The position numbers and the translations under genes were made by a program. Shown piece by piece: positions 8,463-16,105 of a DNA stretch of 64,000 nt. Source of the stretch: Neolewinella lacunae (GTDB lineage: Bacteria > Bacteroidota > Bacteroidia > Chitinophagales > Saprospiraceae); NCBI RefSeq assembly GCF_014349155.1, contig NZ_JACSIT010000152.1, positions 62,001 to 126,000 on the forward strand, written 5' to 3'. How positions within the stretch are numbered: the stretch's first letter is position 1; each line of letters starts with the position of its first letter. The notes under the pieces were generated by a model that saw only the letters and a program-made list of their open reading frames with translations, made no database searches and was not told where the DNA came from.

Positions 8463-8550
8463 TTCCCCCCGCTCCTCCCCCTTTGGGGGTTGGGGGGCCA
8501 ACATTCTCCCCCCTTCGGGGGGTCGGGGGGGAGCACCTGCGCCCGCGCCC
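8463..8550 (-). repeat. Dispersed repeat, copy 4, with nested GC hairpins
   Basis: The core is at 8533-8550 (GCACCTGCGCCCGCGCCC on the plus strand). Between it and the degenerate tail (CCGCTCCTCC near 8468) lie two G/C hairpins, CCCCCTTTGGGGG and CCCCCCTTCGGGGGG. It fills the divergent region between hemW and the peroxiredoxin gene. The same hairpin-core junction occurs at 38839-38881. Confidence 0.75.
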
Positions 8551-8607
8551 GCACAACCCAACGCTCCGTCGGGGTGTTCTCGTGGCATCAACAAAAACAT
8601 TTTTATT

Positions 8608-9243
8608 ATGTCACTTCGACTCGGCGACACCGCCCCCAATTTCGACACCCAAACCACGATGGGCGACATCAATTTTTACGACTGGGCCGGCGACAGCTGG
8701 GTAGTGCTCTACAGCCACCCCAGCGATTATACCCCCGTTTGTACCACCGAGCTGGGCCGCACCGCCGCCCTCAAAGAGGAGTTTGAGCGCCGCAATGCTA
8801 AGGTCATCGCCCTGAGCGTAGACGGGCTGGAAAGCCACCTCGGCTGGGTAAAAGACATCGAGGAAACGCAACACGTGGAGATGAATTTTCCCATCATTGC
8901 CGACCCAGAAAAGAAAGTTGCCGTGGCCTACGACATGATTCACCCGGCGGCCGATGACAAGTTTACCGTGCGTTCGGTGTTCATCATCGACCCGAAGCGA
9001 AAAATTCGCCTCACCCTCACTTACCCGCCCTCTACCGGCCGCAACTTCCAAGAGATCCTCCGCGTACTCGATAGCTTGCAGCTGACGGACAATTACTCCG
9101 TAGCCACGCCCGTAGACTGGAAAGAAGGCGAAGATGTGGTCGTCTCTCCCAGCATCGCCACTGCAGACATCCCCGCGCGCTTCCCGAAAGGCCACAAGGT
9201 CATTAAGCCTTACCTGCGCACCACCCCGCAGCCCAATCTTTAG
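8608..9243 (+). CDS. 1-Cys peroxiredoxin (Prx6-type)
   Basis: The product is 211 residues. The peroxidatic site is HPSDYTPVCTTE with Cys45. No second cysteine is present in the protein, so it belongs to the 1-Cys group. The long C-terminal part (PVDWKEGEDVVVSPSI and FPKGHKVIKPYLR) is characteristic of the Prx6 subfamily, which reduces H2O2 and organic hydroperoxides in the cytoplasm with an external reductant. It is transcribed divergently from hemW. A terminator-like hairpin follows at 9315-9343, so it is probably monocistronic. Confidence 0.93.
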   Translation: MSLRLGDTAPNFDTQTTMGDINFYDWAGDSWVVLYSHPSDYTPVCTTELGRTAALKEEFERRNAKVIALSVDGLESHLGWVKDIEETQHVEMNFPIIADPEKKVAVAYDMIHPAADDKFTVRSVFIIDPKRKIRLTLTYPPSTGRNFQEILRVLDSLQLTDNYSVATPVDWKEGEDVVVSPSIATADIPARFPKGHKVIKPYLRTTPQPNL

Positions 9244-9314
9244 GCATTTGCAATTCCTCTTTCTCGCCTTCGGGCGCGGGTAGAGGTCTTGACGAAATGG
9301 AATAAACCCTTTTC

Positions 9315-9343
9315 AGTAGGCGAGCCCCAGGGTTCGCCTACTG
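9315..9343. terminator. Hairpin between convergent genes
   Basis: CAGTAGGCGA pairs with TCGCCTACTG around a GC loop. There is only a short T-rich stretch, so termination is likely but not certain. It lies after the peroxiredoxin gene and could also serve the minus-strand gene ending at 9412. Confidence 0.55.
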
Positions 9344-9411
9344 CATTTGGGGCAGGTCGCTCAAGGCCTGCCTTCCCGCTTTAGGCTACTCTTCAGCCAG
9401 CAGGCAGGCGT

Positions 9412-10890
9412 TTATTTCACCTCGTAAGTCATTTTGACCAGCCGCAGGCGGTTGCGGTGCTCGCTGGGGAGGATGACCTCGTTGGCGGCCACCTGTATGC
9501 CATCGCGAAAGCGCAGGCGCAGGTTGAGGTCGCGGGTATTGAACAGGCTGTTGCGGTCAAATTCGCCGCGGCCATTGACGATGTACTCGCTCACCGTGTT
9601 TTCGAAGCGGATTTCGTCGTTGAACAGGAAGCGCAGCGCACTGGGGTTCTCCATCAGCAGGTAGCTGGAGTACACCCCGCCGTCGTCTTGGCTGTACTGC
9701 TTTTTGTGGAGGATATTGCTCCAGTGGGGCGCTCCGTCGGGGTGGACGCTGAAGACGATCATTTCGTCGTAGTGATAATCCACCAGCGGGCGTTCGCCGA
9801 AATTATTCACGATCTGGGTGCGGCTGGCGTTGCTGCGCCGTTCCAGCTGGCGGTTCTTTTCGGTGATGATCAGGCCACCGCCGTCCTGGCGCAAGACGAG
9901 GTTGCTCACGGACAGCTCGTCGATGTTGGGCTGTTTTTTGTTGAATTTATTCCCCTCGATGTTTTTGACGAGGTTGACGGGGAAAGGCGTGAAAACGGGC
10001 CGCGCGGTGGCGTTGCCGGCCGGCACGTACCTGATCCAGAAGTAACCATCGGCCCGGGAAAAATCCTTAGTGGTATACAGCCCGGCGGCCACGAGTTGGC
10101 GGTTGAGGTTGTCGTAGCGGAAGATGATGTCGTAAGTCAGGCTGTCGCCCATGTTGAGCTCAAAACTGTTGGCGTCCTCGGCGGCCGTGAGGCGGTGCAC
10201 TTCGTACTTGTGCTCTTTGCGTTTGCTGCGGAAGTTGTCCCGCTGAAAGATGAAATACATCTCCCCTTCGTTGGTCAGTTCCGCCTGGACGAAGTCTTCC
10301 CCGAAGAAAAAGCGGTCGGGCGTCAGCTCCCGGTCGTAGAGCGTTTTCATCGCCGTCAGATCAATGCCAATGCAGCGGACTTTCGTTTGTTGTTCGGTCA
10401 CGAGCAGCAGCAATTTTGTATCGTCTTCGGAGCGGATGATGTCGTCTTCCGGCGTGGTGAGGAAGACGCCGAAATCTACCAGCGTGGTGCTGTCCTGAAG
10501 GTTGCCAGCGGGGTTGAAGCGGTCGAGTTGGAGGAAGTTGCGGCCCCGGTCGCGGAAGAGGTACAGCAGGTAAAAAGCCGTACCATCCTGGCGGGCTACG
10601 GATTCCAGGATGCGGATATTCTTGCCGCGCAGCTCCATTTCTTTTTCCCAGACCTGCCGCATGTTGCGGTCGTAGGCCGTCAGCAGGTGCTTCGTATCGC
10701 GGTCTTGCAGCAGCAGCGCCTGCCCCCCGAGTTGCCCGATCAGGTCATAGCGCGTATCGGTGCGCATAATCAGTTCGTCGCTGACGGTCAGCACCTGGGC
10801 GGGCAGGTTGGCGGGCGTGATGAGGAGGGCGCTGACGCAGGTGCAAAGAAAGATGAGAAGAGCAAGGGAGGTCTGGCTGCGCATGGTCAT
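9412..10890 (-). CDS. Exported protein of unknown function
   Basis: The product is about 492 residues. It starts with a signal peptide that contains LIFLCTCVSALL. Three ATGs (10896, 10890, 10884) are possible starts; the middle one gives MTMRSQTSLALL. The upstream reading frame belongs to an arginine-rich, unlikely extension. The mature part is rich in beta-strand-like segments (for example AFYLLYLFRDRGRNFLQLDRF), which suggests a repeated beta structure such as a propeller, but no family was recognised. There is no obvious T9SS sorting domain at the C-terminus. It lies 144 bp downstream of the SCO gene on the same strand. The signal peptide is encoded by a full copy of the dispersed repeat (10827-10871). 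Confidence 0.75.
   Translation of the reverse strand: MTMRSQTSLALLIFLCTCVSALLITPANLPAQVLTVSDELIMRTDTRYDLIGQLGGQALLLQDRDTKHLLTAYDRNMRQVWEKEMELRGKNIRILESVARQDGTAFYLLYLFRDRGRNFLQLDRFNPAGNLQDSTTLVDFGVFLTTPEDDIIRSEDDTKLLLLVTEQQTKVRCIGIDLTAMKTLYDRELTPDRFFFGEDFVQAELTNEGEMYFIFQRDNFRSKRKEHKYEVHRLTAAEDANSFELNMGDSLTYDIIFRYDNLNRQLVAAGLYTTKDFSRADGYFWIRYVPAGNATARPVFTPFPVNLVKNIEGNKFNKKQPNIDELSVSNLVLRQDGGGLIITEKNRQLERRSNASRTQIVNNFGERPLVDYHYDEMIVFSVHPDGAPHWSNILHKKQYSQDDGGVYSSYLLMENPSALRFLFNDEIRFENTVSEYIVNGRGEFDRNSLFNTRDLNLRLRFRDGIQVAANEVILPSEHRNRLRLVKMTYEVK
10827..10871 (+). repeat. Dispersed repeat copy inside a signal-peptide coding region
   Basis: Plus-strand core GGGCGCTGACGCAGGTGC (16 of 18 bases match the consensus), a 14-base spacer, then AGAGCAAGGGAGG. 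Read on the minus strand it encodes the hydrophobic and cleavage part (LLIFLCTCVSA) of the exported protein at 9412-10890. Confidence 0.75.
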
Positions 10891-11034
10891 TAGCATTGAG
10901 GCGTGTTCCGGAGGACAGGGAGCCACCGGCGGGAAAACGGACGGACCGCTCCTCTTAAGACGATCAAACGCTGCGATAAGTTGTGCCGCCCGGCGGACGC
11001 AAGCGGCGTCTGGCGTCTGGATCAACCCGGAGTC

Positions 11035-11736
11035 CTATCCCTCCTTATCCAGCAACAGCTGGATGTCCTTCATCAGGTAGTCTACCTCCGCGGAATCCAG
11101 CCCACTGGCGTAAGAACGGACGAAGCCCTGGCGATCCACCAATACGATGTACCCACTGTGGTCAAAGCCGCCCGGGGCATTGATGTTTTCTTCGGCGATG
11201 CTGAGGTAGTCTTCGTCAAGGTCGTAGATCTCGAACTTATCGCCGTAGATGAAGCGCCAGCGGCTTTGGTCCCGGATGCCCAGCTTCTCGGCGTAGGTTT
11301 TCATCCGCGTCGGGGTATCCCGTTTCGGGTCAACGGTGAAGGAGACGAGCGCGAAGTCGGGTTCATCGGCAAAAGCTTCTTCGAGGCGCAGCATCTGCCC
11401 CTTGACCTTAGGGCAGATCGTCGGGCAGGAGGTGAAAAAGAATTCCGCCACGTAAACTTTGCCCCGCAGGTCGGCGCTGCCGAAGGGAAGGCTGTCTTGG
11501 TCGACGTAGGTCCAGTCGCGGACGGGCTCCGGGCGAATTTCACCGGTGACGGGGTCCGTCGGCTGGTTGCCCGGGTAGCCGAGGGAATCGACGAGGAAGC
11601 GCCCCGTCTTGGGGTCTTGTGGGTGGCGGCGGTAGAAATCGGGTTGGTCGTCTTGATCGACAGAAACCACGCCACCGTCTCCGCAGGCGAAGCAAAGGAG
11701 ACACAGGAGGGGAAGGAAGAAAAACCGAATTTTCAT
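11035..11736 (-). CDS. SCO1/SenC family copper-binding lipoprotein
   Basis: The product is 233 residues with a lipoprotein signal peptide (lipobox CFAC, lipidated Cys18). The thioredoxin-like SCO domain carries the copper ligands Cys104 and Cys108 in FTSCPTICPK and His193 in GFDHSGYIVLVD, the full CxxxC...H set. SCO proteins deliver copper to, or reduce, the CuA site of cytochrome c oxidase. The FTVDPKRDTP motif is also typical. The protein should be anchored in a membrane facing the periplasm. No oxidase gene is in the window. An unknown exported protein lies downstream on the same strand. Confidence 0.93.
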   Translation of the reverse strand: MKIRFFFLPLLCLLCFACGDGGVVSVDQDDQPDFYRRHPQDPKTGRFLVDSLGYPGNQPTDPVTGEIRPEPVRDWTYVDQDSLPFGSADLRGKVYVAEFFFTSCPTICPKVKGQMLRLEEAFADEPDFALVSFTVDPKRDTPTRMKTYAEKLGIRDQSRWRFIYGDKFEIYDLDEDYLSIAEENINAPGGFDHSGYIVLVDRQGFVRSYASGLDSAEVDYLMKDIQLLLDKEG

Positions 11737-11966
11737 GGAAGCTTGGTTGGAATTGGGGGGCGCAATGGAGTGAGCAAAGATTGGATGCCCGCGCTGAGTA
11801 ACATAAACCCCAGGGCAGACTATGAGTTGTGCCCGCCGCTTGGTTGGTCACGAAAAGCTGACGGAATGGTGTGATTCCACAGTAGTTTTCGCAGGGGGTT
11901 CAAATTGTTAACGGACTATCCTTAGCAGTGTGGGGAAGCAGTCCTTGCGTCGGTTAGCCTATCTGG

Positions 11967-12314
11967 TCAGGGGGTAAGTAATTTCCGTATCTTTTCGTGG
12001 AGGTCAGTCAGGTAAACCTCTTTCGCGTTCCACAGTATAGAAGGTATTACTGCGTAGTAGTTGTGGACCAAAATATGCCGCGTAGTTTCCATTTGCTTCC
12101 ATTCGACTTCGCGGTGCGCCAGCTTAAAGTCCGCAGGGAGTTGGTAGGTAGCCTCTCCAATGATCTCAAACAACTTCTCTACGGCAAGGCGAGTCTTTCG
12201 GTCTTCAACAAAGTCTTCAAAATCCATGTCGCTGGTGAAAGCAAAGATGTCGTCAATTGCGGCTAGGATGTGACTCAGTCTTTCCTGGATCTCGGGCTTT
12301 TGTCTTTTACCCAT
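11967..12314 (-). CDS. hepT: HepT-like toxin (DUF86), predicted RNase of an MNT/HepT system
   Basis: The product is 115 residues from the ATG at 12314. It has the HepT active-site pattern R-x4-H-x-Y as RHILVHNYY (Arg79, His84, Tyr86). HepT toxins cleave RNA and are inactivated when the partner MNT protein adds AMP to the motif tyrosine. The gene overlaps the upstream MNT antitoxin gene by 8 bp. The island is visibly more AT-rich than its surroundings, which suggests horizontal gain. The toxin motif is intact, so the system may be active. Function is inferred from the family and pairing. Confidence 0.87.
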   Translation of the reverse strand: MGKRQKPEIQERLSHILAAIDDIFAFTSDMDFEDFVEDRKTRLAVEKLFEIIGEATYQLPADFKLAHREVEWKQMETTRHILVHNYYAVIPSILWNAKEVYLTDLHEKIRKLLTP

Positions 12315-12903
12315 AGATGCTGACTTTTTCTTGTTCAATCTGCTTGCGTACAAAGGCGTATTCGGAGCCCTTTATTACCAGGTCCGTTGGGCGTCCAGTC
12401 CGCTCGCTGATCTCCAGTTTCATTTTACTGAGATCGAAAAGAGAAATTCGGGCATCCGCAACAAAGTCAACATAGAGGTCAACGTCGCTGTCTTGGCCAA
12501 AACTGTTACGGGCTACGGACCCGAACAGGTACACTTCCTTCACGGGTTTATCTTGGAAGTAGTGCTGTAAGAACTTAATAATTTCTCCCCGGTCATCCAG
12601 CCGCTTGGCTCCCTCAACCGCCTCTTCTGCCCTGGATGAAATGTCGTCTGGTGCAGCCAACTTCTGGAGCAAAACCAAGGGGGAAAACATGTCCCAAAAA
12701 GCCTTGGGGGAAGTTCGTAGTGCTTGCAAATAATTTGGAAGCTCGGCTTCGGAAAGAATTTTCCTAGCGCGCTCAATCCGGGAAACGGTGCTGCGGCTAA
12801 CCCCTAGCGCAGTGGCAGCCGCTAGCTGGGTCATCCCAACTTTAGACCGTAGTCTTTTTAAGACTTTAGCGGCGATGGAAGGATATTGGTAAGTGCTATC
12901 CAT
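12307..12903 (-). CDS. MNT-type antitoxin with N-terminal XRE helix-turn-helix
   Basis: From the ATG at 12903 the product is 198 residues. Residues about 24-46 (MTQLAAATALGVSRSTVSRIER) form an XRE-like helix-turn-helix. Residues about 125-145 carry the minimal nucleotidyltransferase motif, LFGSVARN followed by SDVDLYVDF, with Gly-Ser and the Asp140-x-Asp142 pair. MNT antitoxins AMPylate the HepT toxin. The fused DNA-binding domain suggests that this protein also represses its own operon. Upstream ATGs in frame (to 12975) make the start uncertain. It overlaps hepT by 8 bp (ATGGGTAA). Most described MNT proteins are the catalytic domain alone, so the fusion is notable. Confidence 0.85.
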   Translation of the reverse strand: MDSTYQYPSIAAKVLKRLRSKVGMTQLAAATALGVSRSTVSRIERARKILSEAELPNYLQALRTSPKAFWDMFSPLVLLQKLAAPDDISSRAEEAVEGAKRLDDRGEIIKFLQHYFQDKPVKEVYLFGSVARNSFGQDSDVDLYVDFVADARISLFDLSKMKLEISERTGRPTDLVIKGSEYAFVRKQIEQEKVSIYG

Positions 12904-13065
12904 AAATGCCATTAACATTGCACGCAAGCTAGACGTGGTTGCTGCGGGGCTTACTGTTGGCCCCATTAGCCCCATAGGTGGCTACCATTAAGCTGTTCAG
13001 AATACGCTAGTAAGCAGGCAAAAGTTGCCCGCCAGAGGCTGCAGCCAATGCCCCGGGCCCCGTAA

Positions 13066-13233
13066 TTACATGAAAAACGTCTTCAAATACGCGTAGTGAT
13101 CCCGCCAGTTGCGCAGCAAGAGCAATACAAACAAGATGAGGGCGAAGAGCAGAATGGTCTTGGCCTTCTTGGAGACTTCGGCGTTGCGCTCGCGGCGGCT
13201 TTTGTACTTGTGGCGGGTCGATTGTCTCGGCAT
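13066..13233 (-). CDS. Small single-pass membrane protein, unknown
   Basis: The product is 55 residues: a very basic N-terminus (MPRQSTRHKYKSRRERN), then one hydrophobic helix (ILLFALILFVLLLL) and a short tail. The positive-inside rule predicts a cytoplasmic N-terminus and a single inner-membrane helix. The family is unknown to me. A strong promoter match (TTG, 21 bases, TACCTTTG) ends only 4 bases before the ATG, so the message may be leaderless. It lies 32 bp downstream of parC on the same strand. Confidence 0.6.
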   Translation of the reverse strand: MPRQSTRHKYKSRRERNAEVSKKAKTILLFALILFVLLLLRNWRDHYAYLKTFFM

Positions 13234-13237
13234 GGTG

Positions 13238-13269
13238 CAAAGGTAAGGCGGCGGGCTTACACCTCTCAA
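13238..13269 (-). promoter_or_regulatory. Promoter of the small membrane protein gene
   Basis: On the minus strand TTG (13267-13269) and TACCTTTG (13238-13245) are 21 bases apart, matching the Bacteroidota -33/-7 pattern. The -7 box ends 4 bases before the ATG at 13233. Confidence 0.55.
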
Positions 13270-15899
13270 AAGTCGAGCTCGATGGTATCCCCGGGTTTCA
13301 GCTTGCCACTTTCTACGGTTTTGGGCTGGCCCTTTCCGGGGCTGGCGTCTTTGCCGGCGGGGACGTAGCGCTCGTTGAGTTCCTTGGCCCCCGTCAGTTT
13401 ACCGTCGTAGAACTTGTTGCCGAGGGATTTCCAGCCCTTCACGTCGATGAACTTCGTCAGGTCCAATACCCGGGTATGGGTTTCTTTGCCCACACGGAAG
13501 GCCAGTTCCACCTCGGGTTTGGGGTGAACGGTAGCGAGGTAGCACTTGGTCTGCTTATGGTCGGTAATGAAGCTGAAGCGCTGCCCGGCCGAGCTGGTTT
13601 CGATGGCGAAACGCTTGATCAGAGTAGCGCCACGCTCCCCTTCGAAGTAGACGGCACTGACCACCATTTGGGGATCATACTTGCCGATGAAGAAAATGTT
13701 CTGGGGCTCGTAGCGGCGGGCCAGGTCGAGTTCCTCCCGCTCGTAGCTGCCGTCTTTGTGCAGGACCAGCAGGAGGTCTCCCGTATCGAATCCGCCGAGG
13801 AATACCCCGCGCTCTTCCTGGTTGAGGCGGCCGCTCACTTCGTCCATCCACACCTTGAGGGCACCGAGGGTGGATTTGCCGGCTTCCTTGAGGCTGATTT
13901 TGCGGACGGGGTAGCGGGTGACGATGTTGCCCGTAGAGCTGCGTCCCTTGATGCCCAATTCGGAAAAGTCGAAGTCAAAATCTTTCATCCGTGCCTTGCT
14001 GGCCGGGCTGAGCAGGACGTTGACGATTTCGGCCTCCCCGTTGGGGTTGGCACTGAAGTAGAGGAGTTTGGAGCCCTTTTCCGGGCTGGCCAGCTCGTAT
14101 TCCCGGTCGCGCGTGATGGCCGTGACGTTGAAGCGCTTGCCCATCGAGCGGCCGGTTTTGCCGTCGAGGTAAATCATGTTGTAGGTCGTCCGTTCGTCGC
14201 CCTTTTTCCAGATGCCGACGTGGATGATGTCTTTGCCAACGAAGGTCTTATCGGCAATCCGCGTTACCATCAGCTTTCCGTCTTTGCGGATGACGATGAC
14301 GTCGTCGAGGTCCGAACAATCGGCCACGAATTCTTCTTTTTTGAGGCCCATCCCCACGAAGCCCTCCTTCCGGTCTACGTAGAGTTTGGCGTTGTTGGCG
14401 GCTACTGCGGCCACTTCCACCTTTTCGATGCTGCTGATTTTGGTGCGGCGCTCCCGGCCCTTGCCGTACTTGTCCAGCAGGTGCTGGTACCAGGCGATGG
14501 TGAACTCGGTGAGGTGGTCCAGGTCGTGTTTTACCTGTTTGAGTTCTGCTTCGAGGGCGGCGATGCGCTCGTCGGCAGCAAAGCTGTTGTACTTCGAGAT
14601 GCGTTTGATGCGGATCTCCGTCAGGCGGACGATGTCTTCTTCGGTGATGCTGCGCAGGAGGGGGATGCGCTTATCGCCCTTCGTCGCTTTCTGGTCGGGC
14701 TCGCGGAAATACTTTTCCAGGCCGGCGCGGATGAGGTCGATGACTTCGGGGAAGTCTTCGGCTTCTTCGATGTCGCGGTAGATGCGTTGCTGGATGAAGA
14801 CTTTTTCGAGGCTGGCGAAGTGGAGCTTTTCCTCCAGTTCTTTCTTTTTGATGAGGAGCTCCAGCTTGAGCAGTTCGCGGGTCTGGTGAGTGGTATGCTC
14901 GAGGATGTCGAGCACGGATACGAAGTGGGGTTTATCCCCGTTGATGATGACGCAGGCGTTGGGGGAGACGGACTGTTCGCAGCCCGTGAAGGCGTAGAGC
15001 GCGTCGATGGTCACGTCGGGGCTGATGCCGGGGGCCAGTTCGATGAGGATTTCGACCTCGGCGGCGGTGTTGTCCTGCACCTTTTTGATCTTGATCTTAC
15101 CCTTGTCGTTGGCCTTGAGGATGGTATCGATCAGGCTGGTGGTGGTCATGCCGTAAGGCAATTCGCGGATGGCGATGAACTTACTGTCGATTTTTTCAAT
15201 CGTGGCGCGGATTTTGACCTTGCCGCCGCGTTTGCCCCATTGGTAGTCGCCCACGTCAATGGTGCCGCCGGTGGGGAAGTCGGGGAAGAGCTTCGGTTTT
15301 TTGCCCTCCAGGATCTTGATGCTTTCGCGGCAGATCTCGATGAAGTTGTGGGGCAGGATTTTGGTGCTCAGGCCTACGGCGATGCCCTCGGCGCCCTGGG
15401 CGAGGAGGAGGGGGAATTTGGCGGGCAGGTTGATGGGTTCGCGCTTGCGGCCGTCGTAGCTGACCTGCCAGTTGGTGGTTTGGGGGTTGAAGACGACCTC
15501 GGTGGCGAACTTGGTCAGGCGGGCTTCAATGTAGCGGCTGGCGGCGGCGGAGTCTCCCGTCAGGGTATTGCCCCAGTTGCCCTGGGGGTCGATCAGGAGG
15601 TCTTTTTGTCCCATGTTGACCAGCGCGTCGCCAATGGCCGCATCGCCGTGGGGGTGGTACTGCATGGTCTGGCCAATGACGTTGGCGACCTTGTGGTAGC
15701 GGCCGTCGTGCATCTCATTGAGGGCGTGCAGGATGCGGCGCTGTACGGGTTTGAGGCCGTCTTCGATGGTGGGCACGGCCCGTTCGAGGATGACGTAGGA
15801 GGCGTAATCGAGGAAGTAATCCTCGTACATCCCTTTCAGGGTCGTTACGTTCTCTTCTCCGGCGGCCTGGCCGGGGTTGTTGGCGGTGTCGTTGCTCAT
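13266..15899 (-). CDS. parC: DNA topoisomerase IV subunit A (or gyrase A paralogue)
   Basis: The product is 877 residues. The N-terminal part has the type IIA topoisomerase A signatures DGLKPVQRRILHAL, MQYHPHGD and the active site SRYIEARLT with catalytic Tyr123. A long coiled region follows (residues about 430-480) and a C-terminal beta-pinwheel-like domain without a clear GyrA box. In Bacteroidota, proteins with this start (LKGMYEDYFLDYASYVILERAVP) are usually annotated as topoisomerase IV subunit A, which decatenates daughter chromosomes. The partner parE is not in the window. A promoter (TATCTTCG) lies 44 bases upstream. Confidence 0.92.
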   Translation of the reverse strand: MSNDTANNPGQAAGEENVTTLKGMYEDYFLDYASYVILERAVPTIEDGLKPVQRRILHALNEMHDGRYHKVANVIGQTMQYHPHGDAAIGDALVNMGQKDLLIDPQGNWGNTLTGDSAAASRYIEARLTKFATEVVFNPQTTNWQVSYDGRKREPINLPAKFPLLLAQGAEGIAVGLSTKILPHNFIEICRESIKILEGKKPKLFPDFPTGGTIDVGDYQWGKRGGKVKIRATIEKIDSKFIAIRELPYGMTTTSLIDTILKANDKGKIKIKKVQDNTAAEVEILIELAPGISPDVTIDALYAFTGCEQSVSPNACVIINGDKPHFVSVLDILEHTTHQTRELLKLELLIKKKELEEKLHFASLEKVFIQQRIYRDIEEAEDFPEVIDLIRAGLEKYFREPDQKATKGDKRIPLLRSITEEDIVRLTEIRIKRISKYNSFAADERIAALEAELKQVKHDLDHLTEFTIAWYQHLLDKYGKGRERRTKISSIEKVEVAAVAANNAKLYVDRKEGFVGMGLKKEEFVADCSDLDDVIVIRKDGKLMVTRIADKTFVGKDIIHVGIWKKGDERTTYNMIYLDGKTGRSMGKRFNVTAITRDREYELASPEKGSKLLYFSANPNGEAEIVNVLLSPASKARMKDFDFDFSELGIKGRSSTGNIVTRYPVRKISLKEAGKSTLGALKVWMDEVSGRLNQEERGVFLGGFDTGDLLLVLHKDGSYEREELDLARRYEPQNIFFIGKYDPQMVVSAVYFEGERGATLIKRFAIETSSAGQRFSFITDHKQTKCYLATVHPKPEVELAFRVGKETHTRVLDLTKFIDVKGWKSLGNKFYDGKLTGAKELNERYVPAGKDASPGKGQPKTVESGKLKPGDTIELDF

Positions 15900-15942
15900 C
15901 TGCTGCGGTAAATCCTTTTTTCCCTTGGGTTCGGGCCGGGTG

Positions 15943-15972
15943 CGAAGATAGAAAAGGAATGCCTGATAACAA
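15943..15972 (-). promoter_or_regulatory. Promoter of parC
   Basis: Minus strand: TTG, about 19 bases, then TATCTTCG (15943-15950), one base off TAnnTTTG, 44 bases before the parC start. Confidence 0.5.
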
Positions 15973-16012
15973 AATGTTTTTATTTTATCAAACTAACAAC
16001 ATTTGGTGAACG

Positions 16013-16054
16013 ACCCTTGCTCCTTGTCCTTTCCGGGCACCTGCGGCCGCGCCC
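16013..16054 (-). repeat. Dispersed 42-bp repeat, copy 5
   Basis: Minus-strand reading: core GGGCGCGGCCGCAGGTGC (16037-16054), 13-base spacer, tail GGAGCAAGGG (16014-16023). On the plus strand this copy is the closest match to the signal-peptide coding stretch at 60815-60861. It sits in the divergent region between parC and the DUF819 gene. Confidence 0.88.
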
Positions 16055-16105
16055 GAATTGTACCGCAAAATGGTGTGGGATAGAAAGTTGCCCTATCTTC
16101 CGCCC

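Noticed and set aside
8403-8672. N-terminal extension of HemW
   Set aside because: The extension is only translated repeat and G/C-hairpin sequence; the family starts at MLYLHIPFC.
13476-15911. Long open frame (811 codons) on the plus strand
   Set aside because: It is antisense to parC, which has intact catalytic motifs. GC-rich codon use creates long mirror frames; the translated sequence has no recognisable family.
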